Part shown: positions 35,060 to 46,431 of the stretch, in pieces
How the letters are laid out: each line of letters begins with the position of its first letter
How positions within the stretch are numbered: the first letter of the stretch is position 1
DNA from: Wolfiporia cocos
Lineage: Eukaryota; Basidiomycota; Agaricomycetes; Polyporales; Phaeolaceae
Assembly: GCA_029448655.1 (NCBI GenBank)
Contig: JACCLO010000005.1
Location: forward strand, 1,612,001-1,676,000
Reading direction: 5' to 3'
Length of the DNA: 64,000 nucleotides
Notes under the pieces: generated by a model
What the model was told of the DNA's origin: nothing
The model's database searches: none
Seen by the model: the letters and a program-made list of their open reading frames with translations, nothing else
Translations under genes and position numbers: made by a program

Positions 35060-36060
35060 TAGCGCTTCGAAGTTGCGCAGCCTCTTCCACCGTCGCTAGA
35101 CGCTGTAATAGCTATCGGTAGAACGGGGCATGCGTTCGTGAGGCAAAGATGCCTACGAGAGAGGATTCGCACTTTCGGACAGTAAATGTGTCTCCTCCAG
35201 ACTTCTCCTCGGCTGTGCTGCCCCCTTCTGCGTCGTATATGCAGGGTGAAGAGGCATTTCGACGCTCTATCATGACCTGAGAAGAGCCTGGGGTGACCGA
35301 GGACCACTCCTCAACCTATTGATGCAGTGAGGACAGTCAACGGTAAGCCAACATTCGCAAATGGATTAATGTTCGGTCTGGACTAACCGCCACGATGCGA
35401 CCCTCAATTTGTCTGTTGGCTTAGGATGCTCACGTCCCAGGTGGGCCAGGCAAAGTCCCTATGCCCTGCGGGAAAGCGTAGGAGCTCTTCCTCCGAGAGC
35501 GGTACCATAGGCCGAGCAAGTATCCACTCGAGCTTGATGTTGATGACCTCTAGCAAAGTGAAGCCCCAGTTGGACGATGCGTCGCTGTCTGTGGCGTATG
35601 AAGCTTGCTCGCTGTCTGGCTCAGCACGCTGGATTACCCCGTCATCGTCGTAGACACTGTCGTAGACGTCTACCCCCTGATTGGCGAGGTCGTCCGTACC
35701 CAGACTGTACATATCGACGTCCCTGTACGGTTCCTCGCGATCGCGATCGCCAGCGGCTCGGCAATCGATGAGCTCTGAGCCCCGCTACTCGAGTCCTTCA
35801 TCCCTGCTGACATGATTAGCATCGACTGCGGTGACAGGGACAAGTTGATGGTGCGTATTGCTCGCGTCTCCCGCTGATTGACGTGCGCGAGTGGTGCGTC
35901 GGACTGTAGAGAACAAAAGAGAGACCATGCGGTTGAGACGGGCTCAGGCCTTGGAACGGGTCGTCTGCTTATTTCTACGCCAATGAGGTAAGTTGTCCTG
36001 CGATGGAAGAGAATTTGTCGTAGGGGAACTGCCGTTGATCATTTCTGATCTATGGCGCGA
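35060..36060 (-). pseudogene. Orphan family C, copy C4
   Basis: It aligns along C3, but the leading frame has a stop after TTRSKA (near 35950), another after DEGLE (near 35788), and a changed IKLEWILARPMVPLSEEELL stretch. The acidic middle (YSLGTDDLANQGVDVYD) and the FAWPTWDVSIL end remain. Pseudogene by two stops unless hidden introns remove them. Confidence 0.4.
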
Positions 36061-36568
36061 TAGCGATGCGCTCTACGAGTGGGAGGCAATGGTGGTTATA
36101 GAGGACAAGAGCGAAGCGAGCGGATTTGTTTTATATTCTGGCGCCTACGCGTGTGTGGCGGGTTAGTGTCATTGCCTGCCTGCTCGTATTCACGCGTTGA
36201 TGAAGCTGACATGATGGGTATTAATGCAAGTAGGCGGTCGTCGACCATTGAAACGGAGCTCAACGCTCTTTGTGTCAACTAACGAGCGTCGACCGGCGAT
36301 TAATAGGCGTTGTCAGCGCGCCGCTGCGTCTGCTCAGGCCTTAGGGATGGCAGCGTCGGCTCTCTTGGAGCCACCCAGCGGGTGAGGTCCACTGCCGATG
36401 TGCAATTCACCTCAACGCAATGATTATTTATTTAGTTACAGTGCATTCAAGGCCACAGTATCCTTCATATCAACCCTCCGCATCTATCCCTGTCTAGGCG
36501 TCTTATCAGACTGTATCTGTGTTCGGTTCTGCTGCTGAATAACGCGATAACATGTAGGCAGATCCAGC

Positions 36569-37210
36569 TCACGTATCACAGGAGCTTGAGGTCAGATTGT
36601 AGAAGTGCGCCGAGCCGGGCGCGGACTCGGCCTCGCAGGCCTCGTACCAGGGCCTAGCGTCAGCTCCGACTTTTGTTACCCCGTAAGTCACGGACTGGTT
36701 TTATATTGCTACGGCGACGCTTACGTTTCTTTCGTCGCATGGCCACAACTATAACGAGCTCGCGACTTAGGCCATCCGCTCTCTTGATGTCCCAAGATCC
36801 CATGCTTGGGACATCAAAAGAGCGAATGGCCTAAGTCCTCCGTCGGATATCATGGCCGCGGCTGAGCGATTTGGACACTATCACCAGCATCGACAGCATT
36901 ACGACGCTTGTGCATCTCCCTCAAGAACTCGCTTAGGCCCTCAGCAAGGATCTCGTGGTAAGCTCCAGCAATCTCGGATGGGAGGCCGGCAGCAACGTCG
37001 AGCACCGTCGACGCCCACCATGACCACGTTGCCCGTCGATTGTCCATAGGAAGAGGCGATAAGCAAGATTCTTCGTCTCCTCTGTACGCTCTTGGATACC
37101 CGGGAGGATGCTGCTGTCGCCAATATTGTCCACGATCCCCGTTGTCCAGATGCAACGCTGTGTGGCGTGCATTTTGATCGCCTTGGGTGTTCTGAGGTAG
37201 GCTGTCATCG
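36569..37210 (-). pseudogene. Orphan family E, copy E4 with imperfect hairpin
   Basis: The main exon reads STVLDVAAGLPSEIAGAYHE, EMHKRRNAVDAGDSVQIAQP and then R-P-stop, where E3 has R-P-W; a TGG to TGA change fits. The imperfect hairpin follows at about 36765-36835. The last exon ends YNLTSSSCDT, stop 36569-36571. Unlike E1, the frame up to the stop is kept. Confidence 0.45.
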
Positions 37211-37919
37211 TCAGTTAGTCGCGAATACGGACATTGATGATTAGCATCATACCATGCAGGGATTGATACGGAGAATGTACGCTATGTAGGATGGGAAAGG
37301 AAAGTCTAGAGCATCAAATGCGATTGTGTTTATCAGTGGGCCTCCATGTGGCCAGTGGCTGATCGGATTGATCCGGGCCACGAATGCACTGCACGAGTGG
37401 CATACACCACTAAACACTGGTATTGGCAGCTCCAAGTCTGCTAGAGGATGGTATGTGCTACGTAAGAAAATGTAACATACTGAGTTTCCTGCAGAACAGC
37501 GCGCGCTAATTCCATCTCTGCCAACGAAAGCAACATGATTCGACTTGGATAGTGCGCAGTGCTCGTTCTTCACGGTGTACTCGTGCTATATTCAACTGCT
37601 GAGGGGCTGCGGTTACGAGATGAGCATGTCAATTGGAATCGCGCCGATTGACACTCTTCTGCCTCCTGAAGAGGTGAAATGAAAATTGTGAACGTTCTCC
37701 CGCGCCGCGTTCACGCCAGCCTCGAAGAACCGTCGGAGCGATCGAGGCTGGCGTGCGCTAGACGCTGGCTTCCGAAGAGTCACCTCGATGCGCAGAAACG
37801 GGTATAATAACTTCGAATTGAGGCATGTAGGCTGTGGTCTCCTTAGCCGAGCTTCATATGCATGGTCATATGCCGATAGCTGTGAACTAAGCTGTTGACA
37901 GAAGCTGAGAAACGTACAA

Positions 37920-38477
37920 TCAATATGTGTGGGAAGCGAGTGACAGCTACATCATCATTCTAGATGGCAGAGGCACATGGCTCCGATCGGCTTTATGTTC
38001 TGGTAGCGACATTAGCGACTTCTCGGACGCAGCGGCACACAAGACCGTAAAGGTAAAGGATAGACACCGGCAAGGAGTAGAACAGCATTCGACCGCTTAA
38101 TGGGCCGTGCAGGCTAGGTCGGTTGAACAGAGCACTGAGGACATACTCGCGACTGGTGCTTGCTAGTAGACGGCGCAGGGAAGATCAATGAAATATAAGA
38201 TAGTCCCAGTCGCTCATTTGGTCGAGAACGTGCGGCTCCTATAGGTCTCGAGCATCTGATAGCAGGCCGTGACAACGACCCTTGTATGCTACAGGCCATC
38301 CTTACGTCAAGGTACAGAGCTAAGTTTTCGTTCATGGGACTTGTACTCGCTTATGTATATATCGAAGAGTTGACAGCGATTGTCATCAAGCGGGGTTCAC
38401 CGGAGCAGACACGATGTGGTGGCCCCAATGAACTTAGGCGCAATCTCCCCCACGGCTGGACAAAAGCGTACTGCTAA
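37920..38477 (+). pseudogene. Orphan family I, copy I2
   Basis: It mirrors I1. The MLVDGAGKINEI start meets a TAA (near 38197) where I1 has GGA, and the C-terminal part stops at 38477 after GWTKAYC where I1 continues with its Lys/Arg-rich tail. The upper exon region (37.92-38.10 kb) has indels relative to I1. Confidence 0.4.
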
Positions 38478-38768
38478 AGCCTTTCGGCTGTAAGAAACGG
38501 TCGCGCCAGAGACCGCGCCATAGGAAAGGACCAAAAGAACGAATGTGCTTTCGATGTACGACACAAGCTTGTCCGCTAGCGTGTAATATGGATTAGATCA
38601 ATTGATATGCATACGAAATCAGAACGATAGCTGCGTCCCTGAGCTTCTGACCAAAGAGAAGGATATGGTAGACATATATCCTACATCTCTCGCTGGAGTG
38701 CTCTCGCCCACACTCTCAACGCCCTCCTTCAAACGCACATTCCACGCTACGGTTTCGACTCGCCTAAT

Positions 38769-39549
38769 ATGAACCAAGTGAGTGACCGCCGTTATTACAC
38801 TCTCTGCGCGATCATGACATACCCTGGAATACAGAACCACCAGATCAACACGCGTCGCTCGGTGTTCCGACGCTTCAAGTCAGCGATCGTCGCGGCATTT
38901 GCTAAGATATCACACCCCTCAAGGCTGCTTCGCAGAAGCAGACATAGCCACAACGCACCCTTTTACCCTCCGGCCGCCAACGAGGAGGAGGCGAGGAGGA
39001 TGCTCATGGAATGGTTGGCGCAGATAGCTATAGAGCGCGGCGAATATCCCGTCGACGATCGCCGTCACCCGGTCTATCCATGCATGGCTGTGAACCCGGA
39101 TAATGCCTCAATTACTGAGTCAGAGTACTCTCTGGAGCTGGATGAAAACAAGGACCTAAGCCAGCAAATGAACATGGCAGGGAGCAGCCATGATGAGGTG
39201 AGTTGGACTATCACATATCCATGTCAATTTGCTGACTTACCCTGTGCATGGATCACCCAGGAGTTTCATCAACCATTCAACTCAACATTCATCCATCCAC
39301 GGCACAACGCACTCATGCTTGAGGTAATGCCTGATTGCGAGGGATCGACAGACGGCGCCTACCACCGAGGCGACGCAGGTGCACAAGTCATGTATGATAG
39401 CTGTGAAGTTGGTGAGTCAGGAGTTCATTTGCATCGGAGTGATGACTGACATGACAGTGACCAAAGATAACCATCCTCTTGAGGTGGCCATGGAAAAGGA
39501 TGAGCCAGCACACACACCTCCGACCCAGAGGCGACGCTGGTCCACATAA
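38769..39549 (+). CDS. Orphan family F, copy F2 (intact four-exon gene)
   Basis: Exon 1 is M-N-Q (38769-38777), then a GTGAGTGACC donor and TACAG acceptor near 38838. The main exon has INTRRSVFRRFKSAIVAAF, EEEARRMLMEWLAQIAIERG, the DDRRHPVYPC stretch and ends SSHDE at GTGAGTTGG (39199). Exon 3 starts after ATCACCCAG (39260) and ends CEV. Exon 4 follows GACATGACAG (39457) with VTKDNHPLEVAMEKDEPAH, ending RRRWST, TAA 39547-39549. About 215 residues, almost identical to F1. No signal peptide, membrane segment or known domain. Two intact diverged copies argue that both may be expressed. Confidence 0.7.
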
Positions 39550-39876
39550 ATATCAGCGTAGAGTCATTAAGTGTAATTGTATCCTGTAGTTGTTACGGCG
39601 TTGCATTGTGACCGGGTCGCATAGTCCGAGCGTGTTTAGTCCTCCTTCCTGCGCTGTAGGAAGGCGAAATAAACATGCTGAGAGCTTGAATGGTGTCGAC
39701 AGAAGCTGAACATCAAGTGGGCTGTGTATGATAGCTATGTACCAACAAACAACGTCGACCTGACTGACACGAGACGCGTACGTGTGACTGGCCAGTAACA
39801 GTAACGGCGCTCTCAGCTATCTACGACATGTACATGTTCAAGTTGGAACCATCGCAACGAACAACGATTCCAGTCG

Positions 39877-40065
39877 TCAAAGACTGAGGCTGCGAAGGGC
39901 AGATTCATTCAAACGGTCTATGAACGGAGGATCTGCCCGGCTGCGCAATGATATACGGCAGCTAATGACACTGATGAGCGTGACAAACCAGCACCTGGTA
40001 GAGGCCCTGGATCGAGCATAAGAGCCAGCAACCGAGCATACGGACCCTATTTGCGTCATGAACAT
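39877..40065 (-). CDS. Small conserved ORF L2
   Basis: Mirror of L1. It begins MFMTQIGS at 40063-40065 just after GGGCTATATAGGGCGAG read on the minus strand (about 40073-40086), and ends NESALRSLSL at 39877. The frame is also open upstream of this Met, to 40191. Conserved TATA-like box and frame in both arms; function unknown. Confidence 0.35.
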   Translation of the reverse strand: MFMTQIGSVCSVAGSYARSRASTRCWFVTLISVISCRISLRSRADPPFIDRLNESALRSLSL

Positions 40066-40739
40066 GCCAGGTCTCGCCCTATATAGCCCATTTCCGCTCG
40101 ACTGAGAGCAAGTTGTAAGTAAATTCAATGAGCCGATACACGCTACGAACAAGGGGCACTGACTGCGGCCGCAGGCCCATTGAGCAGACACAATGAGTCC
40201 CAGCTCGCTCGCTACCCTCCTTTATTTTTGCCCGCCACCACACGCCACTGACCGCGAGACTTGCGCTATCGTATACCTCAATGTTATGGAGCACGTAACA
40301 TCACCATTGTGTGTTCCGGTCCTTGTATTCATCTGTAAGACGGTGCGCTACTCCACGGTTTGCCGGTAGAGACCGCAACCTTGGATATTGTGACACCTGA
40401 CATTGTTAAGTCGTTTCGCAAATGAGGTTTGCTGTGCATCAGCATGCCGCGAACCAATCATCGGCTTACGGCGAGGAGGAGGCGATCAAAGATTCAGTAG
40501 GCCCAGGATTCAAGTAGCAATGTCGCTGTTGATGTGGTTTGAGCCGCACGCTGGTATCGCCCCAGATGCAACTATTGTGACAGCCATGATGAGAGATTCA
40601 TAGTGAGGAGCAGCAAGCCACCGGCAGCCGAAGGATCATTGGGTTTGTTAGCCAGTACCAGGTTAGTCCTCGTACAAGTGTCGCGCGACGGTCGCCTCCC
40701 AGGGAATTTCGTTCTGGCGTGATACCGTCGATGGCGAGC

Positions 40740-41030
40740 AGCTATGCGCGTCGCGAGTCGCGACCTATGCGCGCATCGAGGCTTGAGGAATTACCTGAGT
40801 CGACAATTACACGTGATAGAGAATCGTTACGGTGAGAGCGACGTGAGTAAACAATCGCATTTGAATGCGTTTTCGCCAGCTCACCTAGTGGGTGAACTTC
40901 ACAACGCCTCGTGCAACCCTTCCGGGTGTGAATTTCAACCACACTGTCAAATAGTGAATTCAAATGGTGGCGTAGCTCTGAAACCTTCCCTACCCACAGC
41001 AAGCGGCCGCACAACACGTCGCGCTTGATA
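40740..41030 (+). pseudogene. Family K copy 2, A-like exon remnant
   Basis: Mirror of K1: LSRQLHVIENRYGESD, then GTGAGTAAACAATCG and a CAGCTCACC region as at the end of the family A main exon. No complete gene can be joined. Confidence 0.35.
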
Positions 41031-41127
41031 GCTTTAAACTGGTAAACTTTGAGACAGACGAGATGACCGGTGACTATGAACTTGCCGGGATGGCTGTCGA
41101 TGGCAACGATGTACCCGTGCCATGTAG

Positions 41128-41569
41128 ATGCACCGGATAATTCTCTTCATGCTTATAGGAAGTTGTACAGCTAGCCATTGCCACTGTCATGTCCCGCCAT
41201 GGAGAGAATATTCGCCATGGTCGTCGAGAGACCGTACGGCCTACTGGCATGAGGCGAGCAGTACGATGGAGGTTATCACCTCTACGAGACGGATTAGTTG
41301 GCTTCTGGAATGCATCTTTGTCTCAGTGGAATGCTGTGGTCAAACTGCCCAAGAAACGAACAAGCCTTCGGCCCGTAGCCACACATCACCCTGCTCGCAT
41401 AGATAATGGATCAGATTAGCTGATACACGAGGCAGAACAATGGACAATGGCTGCAGCCGCGGGGCCACAACCTCGGAGACGCCCGACATAAATCCAACAT
41501 CGTCCACCTGACTGACCTCCTTCAGCTCGACTACCACCATCGACTGCAGATCCTGGACATCGCGTCAAC
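41128..41569 (+). promoter_or_regulatory. Conserved upstream region of A2
   Basis: Conserved with 8.1-8.5 kb, 44.2-44.58 kb and, in part, 62.45-62.8 kb. The core GGAGACGCCCGACATAAATC lies at about 41474-41496, roughly 75-95 bp before the A2 ATG, with a pyrimidine-rich stretch between. A short frame upstream (ending PARIDNGSD or VRVDSKSD-like) is kept in several copies, so an upstream coding exon is an alternative reading. Confidence 0.4.
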
Positions 41570-42455
41570 ATGGCCTTCAATCTTAAGAAGCTGGTAAGTC
41601 ATCGATCGTGTGGCCCTGTAGGTGTGGCCTGACGCGTACCTGAATCAGAGTAACAACAAGACACCCCGCCACTCGATGATACGTCGCTTCAAGGCGACAT
41701 TTCTGGGTATCGTCGTTCGTGTCCACCGCGTCTCGACTGCCCGTCGTGTCGGCAGGCTCGTCGAGCATGAACGCGGCACGTACCAGCCGCCGGTGGCCGA
41801 AGATTCGGCATCGTCCCTGAGCTCGGGGTCGGTGGTCATCGTCCCATGGGACCGTCCCCCCGAGATTTTCGAGAGGCCTGCGGGCATGGCCCCCGACCCG
41901 GTCCTCGAGGCCTGTTTGCAGCTTTACAGGGACTACTACGAAGGGCGTTTACGGTACGGGCCCAACGGCGAGCCCATATATGTCACTCAGCATCCGGACC
42001 ATCCGGATGCCGATGTTGGCATGGATACCTCCTCTGGCAGCGCCATGTCCAGGGAGGACGTCCAGGGAGGGCGCGCGCTACTGTCGCCGGCAGCAGCATA
42101 CGCATTTACACAGGCGAGAAGACTCGGCCTGAGCACAGAGAAAAATATGGTACAGAGTGGTCACGGTAACGATAGGGTGAGTCAACCGACCACGTTCCAT
42201 ATTTATCTCTGGCTCACCCTGGACTTCATAAGCTCCCTGGCCAGACCGCCACCGCCACTGCTGCGGTCGACGAACATGAGTGGCCCTGCTTCGAGGCCAT
42301 TAATGGCTCACAGGGTAATGAGATGTATGCCACATACGATGCCATCGACACGGGTGAGTTCGGAGCTTTTGCATAAACGACGAAGTTGGCTGATTGGGTA
42401 TGCAGCCTTCGATGAATTCGTAACGGCCGTCGATGTCAACGACATGCCCATCTAG
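41570..42455 (+). CDS. Orphan family A, copy A2 (intact four-exon gene)
   Basis: Exon 1 41570-41593 (MAFNLKKL), 55-nt intron, then a main exon from 41649: SNNKTPRHSMIRRFKATFLG, a basic amphipathic segment. It continues with VEHERGTYQPP, DRPPEIFERPAGMAPDP, YEGRLRYGPNGEPIYVTQHP and ends SGHGNDR at GTGAGTCAACC (42177). Exon 3 (about 42226-42352) holds DEHEWPCFEAINGSQGNEMY. Exon 4 ends VDVNDMPI, TAG 42453-42455. All joins keep frame. The VWPDAYL-like text before KTPRH is intronic: every copy has a CAG acceptor just before the (S/T)N(N/R)KTPRH stretch. Z2 follows on the same strand. Unknown function. Confidence 0.72.
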
Positions 42456-42849
42456 GTGTGCCGTTCTCGCCGCGCCCTCTGTACAATAACTTGCGTCCAC
42501 CGTGTAATGCTATCGATGTCGTGATCGCATGCGGCACACTGGAGGTCAGCGAGCTGGCGAGAGAGAGCTTTGTATAATGTTTGTCAACAGTCTTTTTCGT
42601 ATTTTGTACCTGATCTTCGTCTCACCAAATCCGTACTGTTTCGCGATACCTTCGCAGCGGTGGCGTCAGAGCCCCTGACGCAGTCTAGTCCGTCTGACCT
42701 TGAGACTATGCCACATATCAGCCATGCAACAACATTGTCCGCGACCTTGCTGCCGGAGACTTGCAGTGAGATGGCAGCAAGACAAGAAAAAGCTCAAGCT
42801 CGATGCATCAAAGACGGAGACAACAGTACTTCCTTGATCTCTTATTTTC

Positions 42850-43159
42850 ATGGCCACTCCAACAAGGACAAATAGCGCCTTGCCGTCGGATCTCAGTCTC
42901 ATTGCGTCGATCTCATTTGCTTTGTCGGCAGTCGCATTCACGACGTCGATGGAACCAAACAGTTTGCGATCTATTATGCATGCAGCGTAGAAGTAAGAGT
43001 AATGCGGTATACAAGCAGCCAGGGACACATTTCATCCCAGAATCCACAGCCGACGCTCCTGACGTCCACGCCAGTGGCCTGCTTGCCCACTTTTGTATCG
43101 TGAACAGCCGGTACAGCATCGGCGACGAGCACAAGAAGCCGCCTACGACCACGCGCTGA
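42850..43159 (+). CDS. Family Z copy 2, small two-exon ORF
   Basis: Exon 1 from ATG 42850 encodes about 46 residues with a hydrophobic run LSLIASISFALSAVAFTTS (residues about 16-34), which could be a membrane segment or internal signal. A GTAGAAGTAAG donor near 42988 and an ATCCACAG acceptor near 43051 give a second exon (DAPDVHASGLLAHFCIV) ending PPTTTR and TGA 43157-43159. The total is about 82 residues. Of three copies only this one keeps start and frame. The donor is weak, so the join is tentative. Confidence 0.4.
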
Positions 43160-43530
43160 CATGTTACGATTTCATGTATGAAGACCAAGGGGCCCGCACA
43201 AACGCCGAGGGGCTCGTCATTAAAAGTTGCCGAGTCGTTCCCGTCCTTTAATCCATTGCATTGACCAGTACCTTGTGTCCGGATTTACATCATACAAAGG
43301 CCGGATGCTACGAGACTGCTGTCGTGCGTGAATTTAAGTCAACCGCTGAAGCGCCACTTCTGAGTGACACCTTCAGCCACATTGTTAGCCCGAGCATGTT
43401 GCGATTGGCGCATAGCGGTAATACTATTGGTAAATACAGTCCACCGAATGAGGGGGACACTTTCGCTGCAGCTGTTGGCAGGTTAGGAAAGGAGCATACA
43501 CACCTGGGGGCAGCTCGCGGGGCAGAAACC

Positions 43531-43975
43531 GAGCGTGTCTCCGCGTTCGGCCACGCTCGAGTCGCTGGATGATCATACCGTCGCGCTCCTCAGCGGCGGA
43601 AAAGACAGCTGTTATAACTATTGTGGCGACCACGATGACAGAGATAGAGTTATATGAGGAGCAGGTGGTCACAGGTTGCAGAAAGATCATTGGGTTTGTT
43701 AGAATCCCATACAAACGTCACACCGATAATCTCCTTCCTCGGCGACTCATCGTAACATAATATTGTTGATGACTGGTGGCGATTGCACTAGTTGCCAGCC
43801 GCGATCTATGCGCTCTGTGAGAGCGAAGTGAGCAAACTATCGCATCATGTATTTTCGCCGGCTCACCTTGTGAATGAACTTCGCACCATCTCGAGCAACC
43901 CTTCATTACGGTGGAGTTAAGCCACAAATTGAGCTAATGGACTTGAATGGTAGCCCAGCTCTCGACCTCTCATTG
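43531..43975 (+). repeat. Third copy of the H/K segment at the palindrome border
   Basis: From GAGCGTGTCTCCGCGTTCGG onward this matches 31693-32135 in the same orientation (and 17.37-17.80 kb inverted). It includes the TEIELYEEQVVTGCRKIIGF frame (43569-43760) and the GTGAGCAAAC site. The switch from mirror sequence to this segment occurs within a few bases at 43531, marking a rearrangement joint. Confidence 0.7.
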
Positions 43976-44475
43976 TTCACAGCATGCAACCACACAATGC
44001 GTCGTGCATGATAGCTTCAAACACGTGGATTCACTCATATGCGAAGACAGGCGAGGCGACTAGTTTGAGCTTGCAGGATAGCTTGATTCTGTCGAGAACG
44101 TAGCGGCCAACATAACGATGCAGGTGCAGCCGATGATCCTCTTCGGCCCATAAGGAGTTGTAGGGCTCATCATCGCAGCTGCCATGGGGGAAGGAGAGAA
44201 GGTCATTATTATCGTCGAGGGACTGTATGGCATACTAGTAATGACGTGTGGCGAACACCACGAGAGGCTGTTAACTCTGTTCGACGGTTTCATCGGCTTC
44301 TGCGATGCATCTCACTTGAAGGTTCTTGGGTATGAAGTCGAACTGCCCTCCAAAACAAGCAACCTTCGGGTCGTAGCCGCAGGTCACCCTACTCGCGTAG
44401 ATAGTAAATCAGATTAGCGGATACACGAGGCAGAACAATGGACAGCCGTGCCTCTCGCGCCGGCCACATTTACGG

Positions 44476-44510
44476 AGACGCCCGAACATAATTTCAACAT
44501 CGCCCACTTG
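44476..44510 (+). promoter_or_regulatory. Core promoter-like element of A3
   Basis: The stretch CGCCCGAACATAATTTCAAC followed by ATCGCCCACTTG matches the same position before A1, A2 and A5, and less closely before B1 (near 46670-46705) and B2 (near 61055-61085). It lies 70-100 bp before ATG. Read as a TATA-like core with flanking conserved GC-rich words. Confidence 0.5.
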
Positions 44511-44576
44511 CCCTCCTTCAGCTCACCTACCTCCACCCATCATCCATCGACCGCAGATCCTGGCCACAGCATCAAA

Positions 44577-45471
44577 ATGACCTTCAAGTTTCTTGTGAGT
44601 GATCAATCGTGTGGCCTTCTAGGTGTGGCCTGACGCGTACCTGGACCAGACTAACCGCAAGACACCGCGCCACTCGATGATATGCCGCTTCAAAGCGACC
44701 TTCCTCGGCATCGCCGTGCACATCCACCGCGTTTCGACAGCGCGACGCACTATGAGGTTTGTCGAGTATGAGCGAGACGTCTACCAGTCGCCCGCGGCCA
44801 GTGATTCTGTATTGTCGTTCGAATCCGTGCCGGTGGTACGCATCCCATCAGACCGTCCTCCTGAATTCTTCGAGAGGCCGGCTGGCATGGCCCCGGATCC
44901 GCTCTTTGAGGCGTGTTTGCAGATGTACAGGGAGTATTACGAGGGGCGATTAGGGTACGGGCCCAACGGCGAGCCCATCTACGTCGCTCAGCATCCGGAC
45001 CATCCGGATACCGATGTTGGAATGGGCACCTCTGGCGGGGTCATGTCGAGGGAAGGCCTCCATGCGCCACTGTCGCCCGCCGCGGCCTACGCACATGCAC
45101 AGGCACAGAAACTCGGCCTGAGCCAAGAAAAATTTATGGTACATAGCGGTCACGGTGACGATGGTGTGAGTAGACCGACCACGTTCCCATAAATATCCCT
45201 GGCTCACCTCATGACGGGTTTGATAGCACATTGGCCAGACCTCCACCGCTGCTGCTACGATCGAGAGCCATGACTTAATTGAATGGCCTTACCCTGAGGC
45301 CACCGACGGCTTTCAGGATGCTAGATTACGTGCCGTGCACGACGCCCTCGCACGAGGTGGTGAGTGCGAACCCCTTGCGTAGATAGCTTAGTTGGCTGAC
45401 GTGGGCATGCAGCCTCCGGTGACCTCCTCACGGAGTCCACGGCCGCTTACACCAGCGACATGCCAATGTAG
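44577..45471 (+). CDS. Orphan family A, copy A3 (intact, diverged)
   Basis: Exon 1 MTFKFL (44577-44594), a 55-nt intron, then TNRKTPRHSMICRFKATFLG; note Cys in place of the first Arg of the RRFK motif. It continues VEYERDVYQSP, DRPPEFFERPAGMAPDPLF, YEGRLGYGPNGEPIYVAQHP and ends SGHGDDG at GTGAGTAGACC. Exon 3 after GTTTGATAG (45229) reads HIGQTSTAAATIESHD. Exon 4 (after GGGCATGCAG near 45412) ends TSDMPM, TAG 45469-45471. About 265 residues; all joins keep frame. Clearly more diverged from A1/A2 than those are from each other. Function unknown. Confidence 0.7.
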
Positions 45472-45872
45472 ATGTCGCCGCGCTCGCCGCATCCCCTGTA
45501 CGATCGCATGGGTCCACATCGTTGCCCGTGGATTGCTATGAATGTCGTAATCGCATGATGCTGGCATGGTTAGCGGACTGGCGCGAGAGAGCTGTGACAT
45601 GTGAAGTTTTGTTAACGATCCGTTTCGTATTTTGTACCTGATTCCCGTCTCACCGAATCCGTATTGTCTATTCGCGATGTCTTCGCAGCGATCACGTCAC
45701 AGATCCCTCGACGCAGTATGAGCTTGAGACTATGCCACATATCGGCCGTACATCAACATATTCACAAGATTCCTGCCAATGACTTGTGGTGGGATGATAT
45801 CAAGACGAGACAAAGTTGAGTGCGTCAAAACGGCGACAGTCGGTTGCTGCTTCTTTGATCTGTCATTTCACG

Positions 45873-46079
45873 ATGGCCACTCCAACAGGGACAAACAGCG
45901 CAGCTTGCCGTCGGATCTCTGTCTCAGTACTAGATCTCATGGATTCGATATTCTCAATATTCCAGTCGCAATTCGTTATGCAAGCAAAGAAGTTGTTAGA
46001 TTATACAGCAAGCCAGAGAAATCATCCATTCTTCGTTAGTCAACGCTTCCATCGCCTATCCTGGCACGGTGTGGCCTGA
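45873..46079 (+). pseudogene. Family Z copy 3, frameshifted
   Basis: It begins MATPTGTNSA like Z2, but two extra bases near 45900 (AGCGCAGCTTGCC against AGCGCCTTGCC) shift the frame. The resulting ORF continues to 46079 with unrelated residues. The remnant follows A3 as Z2 follows A2. Confidence 0.5.
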
Positions 46080-46203
46080 AATTGCCCACAGTCATCCTCA
46101 TCCTCGGTTCGTATTCACTTTGTACATGAATGTTCACGGAGCAGAAACTGCACATAGACCCGGTGTATTTGTACGTGGTACGGATGGCTGAGCCGAGTCT
46201 GGT

Positions 46204-46431
46204 TTGGTCGTAGATGGGTTGGATTGCTGCGATCTGCCCTGTGTCAATGATCTACTTCGATGTGTCGCGGAGGCGTACTACATAAAATGCAGCGATAAGT
46301 CGATTAGCGGCGACGTGTACGATAGCATAAAGCCTTATGACCTGCAGACTGTCTGCCTGCATACTCTCCCAATGAGTGTGACCGGCGAACTAAACCCAGC
46401 AGGTGATTCCTTGCGTAATACTTGGACATGA
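46204..46431 (+). CDS. Weak ORF unique to the plus-strand array
   Basis: A 75-codon frame begins MVVDGLDCCDLPCVNDLLRC. It has no counterpart in the 59-63 kb array, where the same interval is shorter. Possibly a spurious frame or the tail of Z3-related sequence. Confidence 0.15.
   Translation: MVVDGLDCCDLPCVNDLLRCVAEAYYIKCSDKSISGDVYDSIKPYDLQTVCLHTLPMSVTGELNPAGDSLRNTWT

Larger units (their letters stand above)
28050..43531 (-). repeat. Right arm of the large interrupted inverted repeat
   Basis: Reverse-complement partner of 5190-24320. It is about 15.5 kb because it lacks the hAT-like element and the 21575-24235 duplication. Gene order outward is C3, E3, H2, G3, J3, C4, E4, I2, F2, L2, K2, A2, Z2. 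Identity to the left arm looks high over A, F and Z and lower over C and J, but I cannot compute it. The outer end joins abruptly at 43531 to another copy of the H/K segment. Confidence 0.85.

Noticed and set aside
41622..41648. VWPDAYLNQ as part of the A protein, with a 28-nt first intron
   Set aside because: The text is open in several copies, but a 28-nt intron is too short. In every copy a CAG lies just before the (S/T)N(N/R)KTPRH-like stretch, giving a normal intron of about 55 nt in the right phase. In A5 an extra C would break the VWPDAYL frame but does no harm if it is intronic.
5190..43531. Palindrome as a simple assembly artefact (one locus placed twice)
   Set aside because: The arms differ by a transposon with target duplication, a 2.6-kb duplication, and many substitutions and indels; an artefact would give near identical arms. 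Collapsed haplotypes remain possible and need long reads.
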